Below, piece after piece: positions 27,270 to 35,453 of a DNA stretch of 64,000 bases. The stretch covers positions 1,860,001 to 1,924,000 of the forward strand of contig NZ_JADPQG010000001.1 of the NCBI RefSeq assembly GCF_015687175.1, read 5' to 3'. The DNA comes from Reinekea sp. G2M2-21. GTDB taxonomy: Bacteria > Pseudomonadota > Gammaproteobacteria > Pseudomonadales > Natronospirillaceae. The stretch's first letter is position 1; each line of letters opens with the position of its first letter. The notes under the pieces were generated by a model that worked only from the letters and a program-made list of their open reading frames with translations, did no database searches and had not been told where the DNA came from. The translations under genes were made by a program, and so were the position numbers.

Positions 27270-27329
27270 TTAGCACTTACCCCAATGAAGGGATGGAGTG
27301 ATAACTGGCTTCTGATATTTCTTTTTCAT
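27270..27329 (-). CDS. RiPP precursor peptide, 19 residues
   Basis: A tiny gene encoding MKKKYQKPVITPSLHWGKC, with a clear ribosome-binding site (AAAGGAAATTAAA) before the ATG and a TAA stop. It is first in the island's operon, ahead of the radical SAM maturase, PqqD-like protein and exporter. YQKPVI matches the YxxP-plus-aliphatic leader motif recognised by RRE domains in lasso-peptide and related systems. The rest (TPSLHWGKC) would be the core: it has one Trp, one His, one Lys and a C-terminal Cys. W16-G17-K18 has the aromatic-x-x spacing seen in radical SAM cyclophanes (darobactin joins W to K in W-S-K). No known family was recognised. It is too short for usual gene callers. Confidence 0.78.
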   Translation of the reverse strand: MKKKYQKPVITPSLHWGKC

Positions 27330-27358
27330 TTTAATTTCCTTTTTAAAATTAAACTTGA

Positions 27359-27372
27359 CAGGGACATCCCTG
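27359..27372. promoter_or_regulatory. palindrome upstream of the RiPP precursor
   Basis: CAGGGA-CA-TCCCTG, a perfect six-base inverted repeat with two central bases, sits 30 bases upstream of the precursor start codon. It could be a repressor operator or fold in the mRNA leader; its role is not established. Confidence 0.35.
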
Positions 27373-27719
27373 CCGAAACATATAGTTACATAATTTTCAT
27401 AGCCGTCAATAATATGACTAAACTGATGCGCCTTAATCTACAAAAAAATGATAAAAATCAACATATGAAACACATATCTAAAGGATTAGTGATTTTATAC
27501 GACTCTCTAAAACAGATGTGAAGGAGTTCCGAGGTTCTAAAAAGTTGGAATTCTGCTTTGTGAGCTTTGAGATTTTGCATCACTCTAATTAACTAAGGGA
27601 GCTGTAGGCAGGCTTTTGCCAGGGCAATGTAAGAAGCGTCAACTTTTGCAATAAATAGGAGTGTTTCTCAACAAGAGTTGATGACATTTTTTTTATTAAT
27701 GCATACTAATTTAGAAACT

Positions 27720-27732
27720 GAACTAACTTCCG
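27720..27732 (+). repeat. 13-bp direct repeat flanking the RiPP cluster (right copy)
   Basis: GAACTAACTTCCG, the same sequence and orientation as 24478-24490, lies 390 bases upstream of the precursor gene. Together the copies enclose the 3.2-kb gene cluster. Confidence 0.4.
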
Positions 27733-28078
27733 CTATGTGTAAGCAGCGGACAAAATAAAAACTCTTTTCAGTCAGCTAATGTGGAATACCAGCTATGTCT
27801 CGTCGCCGGACGATGTTCGCTTACGAGTCCAATGAAAGTAATTTTCATATCGACTAAACAGCCGCTAATGCATCAGAGCAGTCTTGTATTTGAATAAAGC
27901 AAACCTGCGACCCCACTTGTACATTCTGATGCGAACGGCTCTACTTAAGAGGCGCAATGAACGGCCTTTGTTAATAACGAAATTATTTAGCTAACCACTT
28001 TACTTCTGACCAACGCTCACAAAGAAAAAAACATAGCTTATAAAACGTAACTAATCGCATACATCAGTCAGCGATGCA

Positions 28079-29443
28079 TTAGCGCCAATGCGCGTCGGAA
28101 GTTCGTAAGGCACAGGCCCCTTGTGACCAATGTGCGGGAACATTGGGTATTACAACCGGGAAGCGTACACGCTGTGCTGTGCCCCAGGTCGTTGTTTCGT
28201 GTACAGGCTGAAAATCACTCGCGGCCAGTTCGGGCATGGCATGACTGAGTAGCTGCCGCGGTGTGTTCAGCAAACGTTGTGCGGTTGCCGCTAAAGACAA
28301 ACGAGCACGGCCTATTTGGTTATGAACGTCGCGCATTTCCAGCGCCTGTATCGTCGCGGCAGCCATCAGATAACCGGTGGCGTGATCCAGCGCTTGTACC
28401 GGTAGCGGGGTTGGTCGGCCGCTGCCACTGTGTACCATGCCGTAATGGGCAATGCCGCTGCTCATTTGCACTAAACTGTCGAAGCCACGCCGGTTCTGCC
28501 AGGGCCCTTGCCAACCATAGGCGTTCAGGCTGATATCAATGAGGTCTGGCTGTAGCTCACTCAGGAACTGTTGAGTAAAACCCAAATCCGCCAAGGCACC
28601 CGGCCGGTAACCGTGTACCAAAACATCTGCGTGACGTATCAGTTTCGCCAACTGTTGCTGACCTGCCGTCGTGGTTAAGTCGAGTCCGGCGCAACGTTTT
28701 CCCAGTGTTACTTCGGGAATGACACCAGGCTCTTCCCAATCCAACGGGTCAATCCGCAAAACGTCGGCGCCGTATGCGGCGAGAAAACGAGTCGACACCG
28801 GTCCAGCGAGCACCCGCGTCAAATCAAGAACCCGAACACCCTGCAAGGGTCGCTCTAAGCTGATGCGCCGATGCGTCATTTGCTCGGCGGGTCGCTGCTC
28901 AAAATGGACCAACGGCTCGTTGTGTAGGTATCGTCCGTGCTCGTGTTGTTGCCACTGCTCAGGGCTGTGCATTTGTGCGGCACACCCGCCTGCGTCTACC
29001 ACCGCTGACTCCAATGCTTGAGCAGACCAAGTCGCTACCTGCGCAGCCACCGCTTCACGATTTTCTGCGCACCCCAAAACCGTTAACGCACGCTGCTTAT
29101 GATGTGGTGCGTTTGTATGCAAACGAATCCAACCATCTTTTGCCTGATAATCTCCGGCGATAGAATCCCAGGCGGGCGGCAGGGAAAAATCGACTGGTTG
29201 CAACGTAAAGCCAAACCAGAGATTAGTCAGGCGCGAATCCAGCTGATGCGTGTCGATTGTTGCACCAGATGCCCGACAATAACGTACCAGGGCCGCCGAC
29301 GCGGCACCCACGGTAGCGGTAGCCAGATCGGAAACATCAAACCATGAGGCTAACGTTGCGGTGCCCAGAACCTCTGGCCAAGGCAAATCGTTTAGCACTT
29401 CGTGTTGCAGTACCCGTTGAATTTCATATTGGAACTCATTCAT
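28079..29443 (-). CDS. family III CoA-transferase (CaiB/BaiF-like)
   Basis: A 454-residue protein whose core matches class III CoA-transferases: PLQGVRVLDLTRVLAGPVSTRFLAAYGADVLRIDP, GKRCAGLDLTTTAGQQQL, DVLVHGYRPGALADLGF and FDSLVQMSSGIAHYG. These enzymes move CoA between carboxylates through a catalytic Asp. An N-terminal region of ~200 residues precedes the classic start and itself looks like a degenerate half of the same fold. The start overlaps the preceding deacetylase gene's stop by eight bases, so the two are translationally coupled. Substrate unknown. Confidence 0.85.
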   Translation of the reverse strand: MNEFQYEIQRVLQHEVLNDLPWPEVLGTATLASWFDVSDLATATVGAASAALVRYCRASGATIDTHQLDSRLTNLWFGFTLQPVDFSLPPAWDSIAGDYQAKDGWIRLHTNAPHHKQRALTVLGCAENREAVAAQVATWSAQALESAVVDAGGCAAQMHSPEQWQQHEHGRYLHNEPLVHFEQRPAEQMTHRRISLERPLQGVRVLDLTRVLAGPVSTRFLAAYGADVLRIDPLDWEEPGVIPEVTLGKRCAGLDLTTTAGQQQLAKLIRHADVLVHGYRPGALADLGFTQQFLSELQPDLIDISLNAYGWQGPWQNRRGFDSLVQMSSGIAHYGMVHSGSGRPTPLPVQALDHATGYLMAAATIQALEMRDVHNQIGRARLSLAATAQRLLNTPRQLLSHAMPELAASDFQPVHETTTWGTAQRVRFPVVIPNVPAHWSQGACALRTSDAHWR

Positions 29444-30473
29444 TTTTTAACGCCTGTTTAAAACCTTTCAAAACATTGGCCACGTTCACGCCGATGGCAT
29501 CAACAGCGTATCCGCCTTCTAACAAAAACAAGGTTGGCAAGCTCGCCTGAGCGATGACCTCGCCCACCTTGAGATAATCTTCCGAGGTTAGTTTAAAAAA
29601 AGAAATGGGATCATGTTCAAAGGTGTCGACTCCCAGAGAAATGATGAGTCGATCAAAGCCACCCTGTTCGATCAGTCGTAACGCTTCAGATAAGCCATGT
29701 TGCCATTGTGAAAATGGCGTACCCGGCCCATACACCCAGTTGCGGTTTGCGCCTTCCCCTGCACCTGCGCCGCGTTCGTTTTCATAACCAGTAAAGTGAG
29801 GAAACACCAACGCGGGATCGCCATGCAGACTGAAAAAATGCACGTCATCGCGCTGATAAAAAATGTCTTGCGTACCATTACCGTGGTGAAAGTCGATGTC
29901 CAGAATCGCGACTTTTGCATCGCCCTTGTCCCGAAAGTATTGTGCACAAACGGCGGCGTTATTGATAAAACAATAGCCACCGTAATAGTCGTACGCGGCA
30001 TGATGCCCAGGTGGACGACACAAGCCAAACGCACTTTCGCCACCCAACACCACCTCAGCCGCGGTTAACGCTACCTGGCTGCTGGCGTAGGCGGCTTCCC
30101 AGGTACCACCGCTGATGGATGTCTCGGCGGCAAAGCTGTAGTAGCCCAATTTACCGTCGATATCCTGTGGCACAACTTGCTGCATGCGCCGAGCGGGCCA
30201 CACCGCAGGGATAGCTTCACCGGGTTTGCCGGTGTCTTGCCATTGTTGCCAACAACTGGCCAAAAAATCGATGTAGTCAGGGTCGTGGACGCGGGTGATG
30301 GGCGCTAAACCAAAATCTTTGGGTGGCAGCCAGTCAACAATGGCGGCCTCAGTGACACTGGTTTTTACATACTCCGCCCGTTGCGGACTCTCATAGGGCG
30401 TTACCAGTTGCCCGCCATCCAACTCGGTACTGGGGTGGCGTTGCCAATGCGCTTGATCGTATACCGCTTTCAT
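29436..30473 (-). CDS. histone-deacetylase-superfamily amidohydrolase
   Basis: A 345-residue zinc deacetylase of the acetylpolyamine amidohydrolase/HDAC class. Visible motifs are LCRPPGHHAAYDYYGGYCFINNAAVCAQYF (paired catalytic histidines), ILDIDFHHGNGTQDIF (zinc-binding Asp and His), SLGVDTFEHDP (zinc Asp) and LEGGYAVDAIG. The likely reaction is removal of acetyl from polyamines or another small amine. The start was set at the ATG in front of KAVYDQ, the usual N-terminus of polyamine deacetylases; ten more in-frame codons lie upstream. First gene of a pair with the CoA-transferase. Confidence 0.9.
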   Translation of the reverse strand: MKAVYDQAHWQRHPSTELDGGQLVTPYESPQRAEYVKTSVTEAAIVDWLPPKDFGLAPITRVHDPDYIDFLASCWQQWQDTGKPGEAIPAVWPARRMQQVVPQDIDGKLGYYSFAAETSISGGTWEAAYASSQVALTAAEVVLGGESAFGLCRPPGHHAAYDYYGGYCFINNAAVCAQYFRDKGDAKVAILDIDFHHGNGTQDIFYQRDDVHFFSLHGDPALVFPHFTGYENERGAGAGEGANRNWVYGPGTPFSQWQHGLSEALRLIEQGGFDRLIISLGVDTFEHDPISFFKLTSEDYLKVGEVIAQASLPTLFLLEGGYAVDAIGVNVANVLKGFKQALKNE

Positions 30474-30658
30474 TTGAATGCCCTGCCTCGATGACTGTGG
30501 CACGAATGTAACAAATAAAAATTACGGAAGGTATCAGGGGCAACACCTAGCCACCGCATTTCGCTGATCGGGCTTGTGGGAAATATCCTGGCTGGGGGGC
30601 AAGAACAGCCCCCTTTGATCAGAACAAACTAAGGTGATTTAAAAGACTCAGAGGTACT

Positions 30659-31300
30659 CTAAAAAACGTAAAGCAGAATCGCGAAAAAGTGCAGCATGGC
30701 ACCAGCCAGCACAAACATGTGCCAAATCGCATGATTAAATGGAATGCGTTTATTCACATAGAACACCACGCCCCCGGTGTAAGCCAAACCACCGGCAACC
30801 AACAAGCCAAGCCCATTGGCGCTGAGGTTCGCCACCAGAGGTTTAATAGCGATAATCACAACCCAGCCCATCAACAGGTACAGGGTTACCATCAACGCTT
30901 TGATGTGACGTGCCGGAGATAGCTGCAATACGGTGCCCACCAAAGTCAGGCCCCAAACGATGCCAAAAATAGTCCAACCCCAGGCACCATTGAGGGTAAC
31001 CAGCGTGAAGGGGGTGTAAGACCCGGCAATTAAATACAGAATCGCCAGATGGTCGATCTGGCGCAAAATTTTCCGGATGTTGGGGTGTTGTATCGCGTGG
31101 TACAGCGTTGAAGCCAGAAACATAAAGATCAGTGTGGTTCCGTAAATACTGGCGCTGACAATTTGCCAAGCATCACCCTGTCCGATAGTGACCGCCAACA
31201 TAACCACCAAACCCACCACTGCCAACACCGCACCAATACCGTGCGTCAGGCTGTTGGCCCACTCTTCAATGCTGCTGTACTTTGGTAACGCGTCTGACAT
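30659..31300 (-). CDS. TrhA/hemolysin III-family membrane protein
   Basis: A 213-residue, seven-helix membrane protein of the PAQR-like hemolysin III family (YqfA/TrhA). It starts SSIEEWANSLTHGIGAVLAVVGLVV, contains the conserved SASIYGTTLIFMFLASTLYHAIQHP and DHLAILYLIAGSYTPF, and ends FNHAIWHMFVLAGAMLHFFAIL with histidines likely to bind a metal. TrhA members have been tied to membrane energetics rather than real haemolysis. Start at ATG 31300; two in-frame TTG codons lie just upstream. Confidence 0.92.
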   Translation of the reverse strand: MSDALPKYSSIEEWANSLTHGIGAVLAVVGLVVMLAVTIGQGDAWQIVSASIYGTTLIFMFLASTLYHAIQHPNIRKILRQIDHLAILYLIAGSYTPFTLVTLNGAWGWTIFGIVWGLTLVGTVLQLSPARHIKALMVTLYLLMGWVVIIAIKPLVANLSANGLGLLVAGGLAYTGGVVFYVNKRIPFNHAIWHMFVLAGAMLHFFAILLYVF

Positions 31301-31441
31301 ATCCAACAATCTCTAACCAATAAATATACGAGTGTATATTTTGATTCCTGATTAACAACCCTTTTGCAGTCATTTCCACAAAACTTTACATTGTCGAGCG
31401 AGCCGTTCAACGCCCAAACATCACAAAGGTTTAGTTATCTC

Positions 31442-31888
31442 ATGACCCCTGAATTAACCACCAGACCTGCCAAACAGTCCGACTATGATTGGCTTTTTGA
31501 ACTGAAAATGGCGGCCGACCGATCTTATGTCGAACCCATTTTTGGTTGGCACCCAGCCACGCAGGAAACCTTATTTGCACAAGAATGGCAGCGCACCACA
31601 CCAACCATTATTTGCCTGGGTAATAACCGCATTGGCAGCTATTGCATTGAACAGGAAGACGGTAAATGCTTTTTCCGGCGGTTTGTTATTGCGCCTGCGT
31701 ATCGCGGACGGGGGTATGGCCGTCATCTGGTAAAGACGGTTCTGTCAGCCGTCAGCGCTCAAGGCCAGGATTGCCATGTTGCGGTATTCCATGGCAATCC
31801 TGTTATTGGGCTGTACCGGTCGCTCGGCTTTCATGACCGCCATCAGGATGCTCATTTCCACTATCTGGTGTACAGCACAAAAGGCTGA
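31442..31888 (+). CDS. GNAT-family N-acetyltransferase
   Basis: A 148-residue acetyltransferase: FVIAPAYRGRGYGRHLVKTVLSAV gives the acetyl-CoA-binding R/QxxGxG/A loop, and VAVFHGNPVIGLYRSLGFHDRHQDAHFHYLVY is motif B. The start was set at the ATG before TPELTTRPAKQSDYDW, the usual first strand; the ribosome-binding site is weak. It ends 140 bases before the imuA LexA box and is not obviously linked to it. Substrate unknown. Confidence 0.85.
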   Translation: MTPELTTRPAKQSDYDWLFELKMAADRSYVEPIFGWHPATQETLFAQEWQRTTPTIICLGNNRIGSYCIEQEDGKCFFRRFVIAPAYRGRGYGRHLVKTVLSAVSAQGQDCHVAVFHGNPVIGLYRSLGFHDRHQDAHFHYLVYSTKG

Positions 31889-32028
31889 TCACCCTTCATT
31901 TGCCTTCAGTTCACTGCGCAGGGTCTGGTCCAGAGGTATCAATCCCGGGCTGTTGACATGTCACTGTGATCTGGCCGCGTGATAAAACCAATCGACGTTC
32001 ATAATTGCATCTGATTTCGCTTTATCTA

Positions 32029-32048
32029 TACTGTATGCACATACAGTA
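32029..32048. promoter_or_regulatory. LexA (SOS) box of imuA-imuB
   Basis: TACTGTATGCACATACAGTA is a near-perfect LexA box (CTGT-N8-ACAG within TA flanks), 14 bases upstream of the imuA start codon. Confidence 0.9.
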
Positions 32049-32062
32049 ACTTTATAAGCATC

Positions 32063-32683
32063 ATGACACTGATTGATACGCTCGCAGAACAGGGCCGACT
32101 CTGGTCGGCACGCCACTGGCAGGAAACGCATGTCCCGGCAACCGCCAGCGGCTATGAACAGCTGGACGAACTGCTGCCCGGCCACGGCTGGCCGTTAGGC
32201 GCCATTACCGAGATACTCTACCCCGCCGTTGGCAGCGCAGAACTGCGGTTGCTGCTCCCTGCTCTGGCGCGAATCAGCCAACAGGACGATCGCTGGCAAC
32301 TGTGGCTGAACCCGCCATTGCCACCCTGCGCACCGTCTCTGCAACACTGGGGCTTCAATATTCAGCGCCTGTTACTGGCGCACGCTGATAAACCGGCCGA
32401 TCTGTGCCATAGCCTGGAAAAAAGCCTGCAAAGTGGCGGCTGTCAGGCCGCTGTGGTTTGGTTGGATACGCTCGACAAAGCTCTGATGCGGCGTTTACAA
32501 CTGGCCGCCGAAGGCGCTGGTGTCCCGGTTTTTTTATTGCGTCCGGAGCGTTTTCAGAACCAACCATCGGTGGCGGCTCTGCGCCTGCGCCTGCGCAGTG
32601 AACAACGGATCGATATCTTGAAACGTCGGGCCGGCTGGCCGGTGCAGGATATTGAATTGTCATTACCTCTGAACCGGCACTGA
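32063..32683 (+). CDS. imuA: translesion-synthesis accessory protein ImuA
   Basis: A 206-residue RecA/SulA-like protein that works with ImuB and DnaE2 in mutagenic repair after DNA damage. It shows the ImuA pattern: LPGHGWPLGAITEILYPAVGSAELRLLLPALARIS, then HLWLNPPLPPCAP-type and ALMRRLQLAAEGAGVPVFLLRP. No true Walker A lysine is seen, as in other ImuA. A LexA box precedes it, and imuB follows after five bases. Confidence 0.9.
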   Translation: MTLIDTLAEQGRLWSARHWQETHVPATASGYEQLDELLPGHGWPLGAITEILYPAVGSAELRLLLPALARISQQDDRWQLWLNPPLPPCAPSLQHWGFNIQRLLLAHADKPADLCHSLEKSLQSGGCQAAVVWLDTLDKALMRRLQLAAEGAGVPVFLLRPERFQNQPSVAALRLRLRSEQRIDILKRRAGWPVQDIELSLPLNRH

Positions 32684-32688
32684 CCGCC

Positions 32689-34080
32689 ATGCTGTGGCTG
32701 TATATTCACTTCCCCAACCTCGCCCTGGAGGCCCGGTTCCTGGCCGACCAGCGACAGATTCCGCAATTATTATTGAAACCCGGCCAACAAACGGTCGTGC
32801 AGTGCAATGAGTACGCCCTGGCTCAGGGTGTCCGGGTGGGCATGAATAAAAAGACCGCTTTCTGCCTGTTGGAAGACTGCGCCCTGGCCGACTACGACCC
32901 GCACGCCGAACAGGCTTGCCTGAAGCAACTGGCGCTGCTCTGCTATCACCAGGCGGCGCAGATCAGTCTGGTGCCACCGGATGGATTGCTGCTGGAACTG
33001 GGCTCCATGCTGACCCTGTTTAAGGGGCTCGATGCTTACTGGAAGCACATGCGACAACGCTTAAAAAACAGCGGATATCAGTTTGTCATGTGTACTGGGC
33101 ATACCCCGCAGGCAGCCAAACAACTGGCACACGCCAAGATTGAATTGTGCAGCGATGATGAACAGCGTATCCGCGAAACGCTCTTGCAGCTGTCTGTTGC
33201 ACAACTCGATTTACCGGAAAAAATCATTCATAAGCTCAATGCCATGGGTATCCACCAATACGGCCAGCTGAAAAACATGCCGCGCAAAGAACTCGGTTAC
33301 CGTTTTGGCAAGGAAATGATCGAGCACTTACAAAAACTGGAAACGGACAGTCAGCCACCAACCAGCTTTGAACTGCCGGCACGCTTTCAGCAAACCGTAC
33401 ACCTGACTTATGAAGCCGAGCACGCACGCGGGCTGATTTTCCCGCTGCGTCGCGTTTTGCTGAATCTGGAAGCGTATTTGATCGGCCGTCAGCGACTGTG
33501 TGAAAAACTGCTGATCAAATTGGAGCATCGTGATGGTCGCGCCAGCTTACTAACTATCCCATCGGTACGCGGTAGCTACCGTCAACAGGATTGGTTGTCG
33601 CTGTTGCAGATACAACTGGAGCACACCCAATTGATCGACCCGGTGGTCAGCCTGACCTTACGCGCCGCCGGTTTTCTACCCATGCAGGCGGAGCACAAAG
33701 ACCTCATTGGTGGCCGCCACAATCAGGCCGACGCTGACCGCCTGCATTCGATGTTACTTGCTCGATTGGGCGAAGCGAATGTGCGAACCTTACGTGCCGA
33801 AGCCGATCCACGCCCGGAAGTGGCCAACCAGTTGCGCAACTCACACGACAATGCCACCGAACAGTATCCCCGCCAGTGGCCCAGCCTATTGCTACCGGTT
33901 CCGAAACCGATCCGCCAGAGCGATTATCAGATCATCGCGGGTCCCGAACGCATCGAAGGCGGCTGGTGGGATGCCCCATCGGTTCGCCGAGATTATTACA
34001 TTGCCAAACGCCATGCACAGACACTGTGGTTATTTCGCCGTGACGATGGCCAATGGTTTTTGCATGGGGTGTTTGCGTAA
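32689..34080 (+). CDS. imuB: ImuB, Y-family polymerase-like mutasome protein
   Basis: A 463-residue Y-family homologue that acts as a hub, linking ImuA, DnaE2 and the sliding clamp. The N-terminus WLYIHFPNLALEARFL occupies the place of the catalytic DxD strand in real Y-family polymerases; the acidic residues are absent, as is usual for ImuB. It has the thumb/helix-hairpin-helix region around KLNAMGIHQYGQLKNMPRKEL and a long C-terminal domain. It is co-transcribed with imuA. dnaE2, normally adjacent, lies about 12 kb away. Confidence 0.93.
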   Translation: MLWLYIHFPNLALEARFLADQRQIPQLLLKPGQQTVVQCNEYALAQGVRVGMNKKTAFCLLEDCALADYDPHAEQACLKQLALLCYHQAAQISLVPPDGLLLELGSMLTLFKGLDAYWKHMRQRLKNSGYQFVMCTGHTPQAAKQLAHAKIELCSDDEQRIRETLLQLSVAQLDLPEKIIHKLNAMGIHQYGQLKNMPRKELGYRFGKEMIEHLQKLETDSQPPTSFELPARFQQTVHLTYEAEHARGLIFPLRRVLLNLEAYLIGRQRLCEKLLIKLEHRDGRASLLTIPSVRGSYRQQDWLSLLQIQLEHTQLIDPVVSLTLRAAGFLPMQAEHKDLIGGRHNQADADRLHSMLLARLGEANVRTLRAEADPRPEVANQLRNSHDNATEQYPRQWPSLLLPVPKPIRQSDYQIIAGPERIEGGWWDAPSVRRDYYIAKRHAQTLWLFRRDDGQWFLHGVFA

Positions 34081-34104
34081 CTTAATGCACCAACTGCTAC
34101 CTAT

Positions 34105-34137
34105 AAAAAAACCGCTGTCAGTCATTTAACAGCGGTA
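34105..34137. terminator. bidirectional terminator after imuB
   Basis: ACCGCTGT and ACAGCGGT form a perfect eight-base-pair stem with a ten-base loop. On the minus strand it is followed by seven T residues, so it chiefly serves the convergent DUF4097 gene. Confidence 0.75.
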
Positions 34138-34168
34138 TTCCTGAGTTATCTGAAAGCAAACATGGAAA

Positions 34169-35428
34169 CTACTCGGCCAACATCTCGATATAAATATCGC
34201 CATTGGTCGTAGTCAGGGTGACGCGATTACCACCGCCATTCACAACGCCTTCGCCACGAACTTTGTCGCTGTTTTCACCTTTAATGGTTAACGGAAAGTC
34301 CGAATAAATCCGATAATCGCGCACCGCACTTCGGGTAATCCGGATCTGTGCATCAATGGTGGCCGCCAACTCTGCTGGAATCACCAAACGCAGGTCTCCA
34401 CCGGACGAACTCAGCTTTACGTGCGCATCGGCCAGGGCTTCAATCATTTCCGCTTCGATACGGCCGCCCGATGTTTCTGCTTCAATAAAGCCGCGGGCAT
34501 TTTCAATGTTGATGTTGCCACCAGAGGTATCGGCTTTCACATAGCCGCGGCTGCCGCCCACAAACAGATTGCCACCAGACGATTCAACTTCGACATTGCC
34601 ACCACTGCCAGCAACACGGACACTGCCACCGGAGGTATCGGCAAATACAGACCCTTGCGCAACATCAATCTTGATATTACCGCCCGACGTTTCGGCTCGG
34701 ACATCGCCCTGTGCCGGACCAATATCGATCCCGCCACCGGACGTATTCACATTGGTCTCGGTACCACCCTGGCTGACCCGAATCCGGCCACCGGATGTTT
34801 CAATATCCGCTTTACCAAGGACCACACCGATATCGATATTGCCACCAGAAGTATCCGCACTCAGATCACCGCCGACATCGCCAACGGTAATATTGCCTCC
34901 GCTGGTATCGACTTTAACATCCGCCTGGACATCACCAATTCGAATATTGCCACCCGACGTATTGACGTCTACAGATCCTTCCCGGATATCACCAACATGA
35001 ATACTGCCACCACTGGTATCGGCAAACACCGCCCCCTGCAGCGATGCCACGCTGATATTGCCGCCACCGGTTTCCAAACGCACAGCGTACTCGGTTGGTA
35101 CTGTAATTCGGTAATGGACATCCACGCGGCTATTGCGCGGTGCTTCACCTGCAATGTGAACATCATCACCGTCATGTTCCAGCGTGATAACAAAGGCTTC
35201 CAATGCGTCCTGACGACGGCTTTCTTTAGTAATTTCAATGCCAACCTGGTTTTTATTCCAAGTTGTGATGTCGATATCACCCCGGTCGCTGCGCAATGTT
35301 AATTGCCCACCGGGTTGCACATCATAACTTTTTTCAATGAACTGGCTTTCAGCCCAGACACTTGCACCGGTCAACACCAGAAACGTCATGACGCTCCATC
35401 GTTGAACCTGTTTTTTGAATGTTCTCAT
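34169..35428 (-). CDS. secreted DUF4097 beta-repeat protein
   Basis: A 419-residue exported protein: signal peptide ending near SVWAES, then a right-handed beta-repeat in which units such as VFADTSGGSIHVGDIREGSVDVNTSGGNIRIGDV recur about every 20 residues from roughly 100 to 330. This matches DUF4097/LiaX-like adhesin-type domains. The DNA repeats are correspondingly conserved. It is the last gene of an operon with an ECF sigma factor and an anti-sigma protein, so it may be an envelope target or part of the signalling. The start follows AGGAGAGATCG; a longer in-frame extension lacks one. Confidence 0.85.
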   Translation of the reverse strand: MRTFKKQVQRWSVMTFLVLTGASVWAESQFIEKSYDVQPGGQLTLRSDRGDIDITTWNKNQVGIEITKESRRQDALEAFVITLEHDGDDVHIAGEAPRNSRVDVHYRITVPTEYAVRLETGGGNISVASLQGAVFADTSGGSIHVGDIREGSVDVNTSGGNIRIGDVQADVKVDTSGGNITVGDVGGDLSADTSGGNIDIGVVLGKADIETSGGRIRVSQGGTETNVNTSGGGIDIGPAQGDVRAETSGGNIKIDVAQGSVFADTSGGSVRVAGSGGNVEVESSGGNLFVGGSRGYVKADTSGGNINIENARGFIEAETSGGRIEAEMIEALADAHVKLSSSGGDLRLVIPAELAATIDAQIRITRSAVRDYRIYSDFPLTIKGENSDKVRGEGVVNGGGNRVTLTTTNGDIYIEMLAE

Positions 35429-35453
35429 CGATCTCTCCTGATCTTCCACTAAC

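Larger units (their letters stand above)
27330..28078. other. AT-rich non-coding region upstream of the RiPP operon
   Basis: This 750-bp stretch should hold the operon's promoter (minus strand). A possible -35 TTGACG lies near 27410, but no convincing -10 spacing was found. A perfect 14-bp palindrome CAGGGACATCCCTG (27359-27372), 30 bases before the precursor's start, could be an operator or leader hairpin. GAACTAACTTCCG at 27720-27732 repeats 24478-24490. The remainder contains no supportable gene. Confidence 0.5.

Noticed and set aside
34421-35302. 293-residue frame on the plus strand rich in repeats
   Set aside because: It is the antisense shadow of the repeated DUF4097 gene, which has a signal peptide, ribosome-binding site and operon context.
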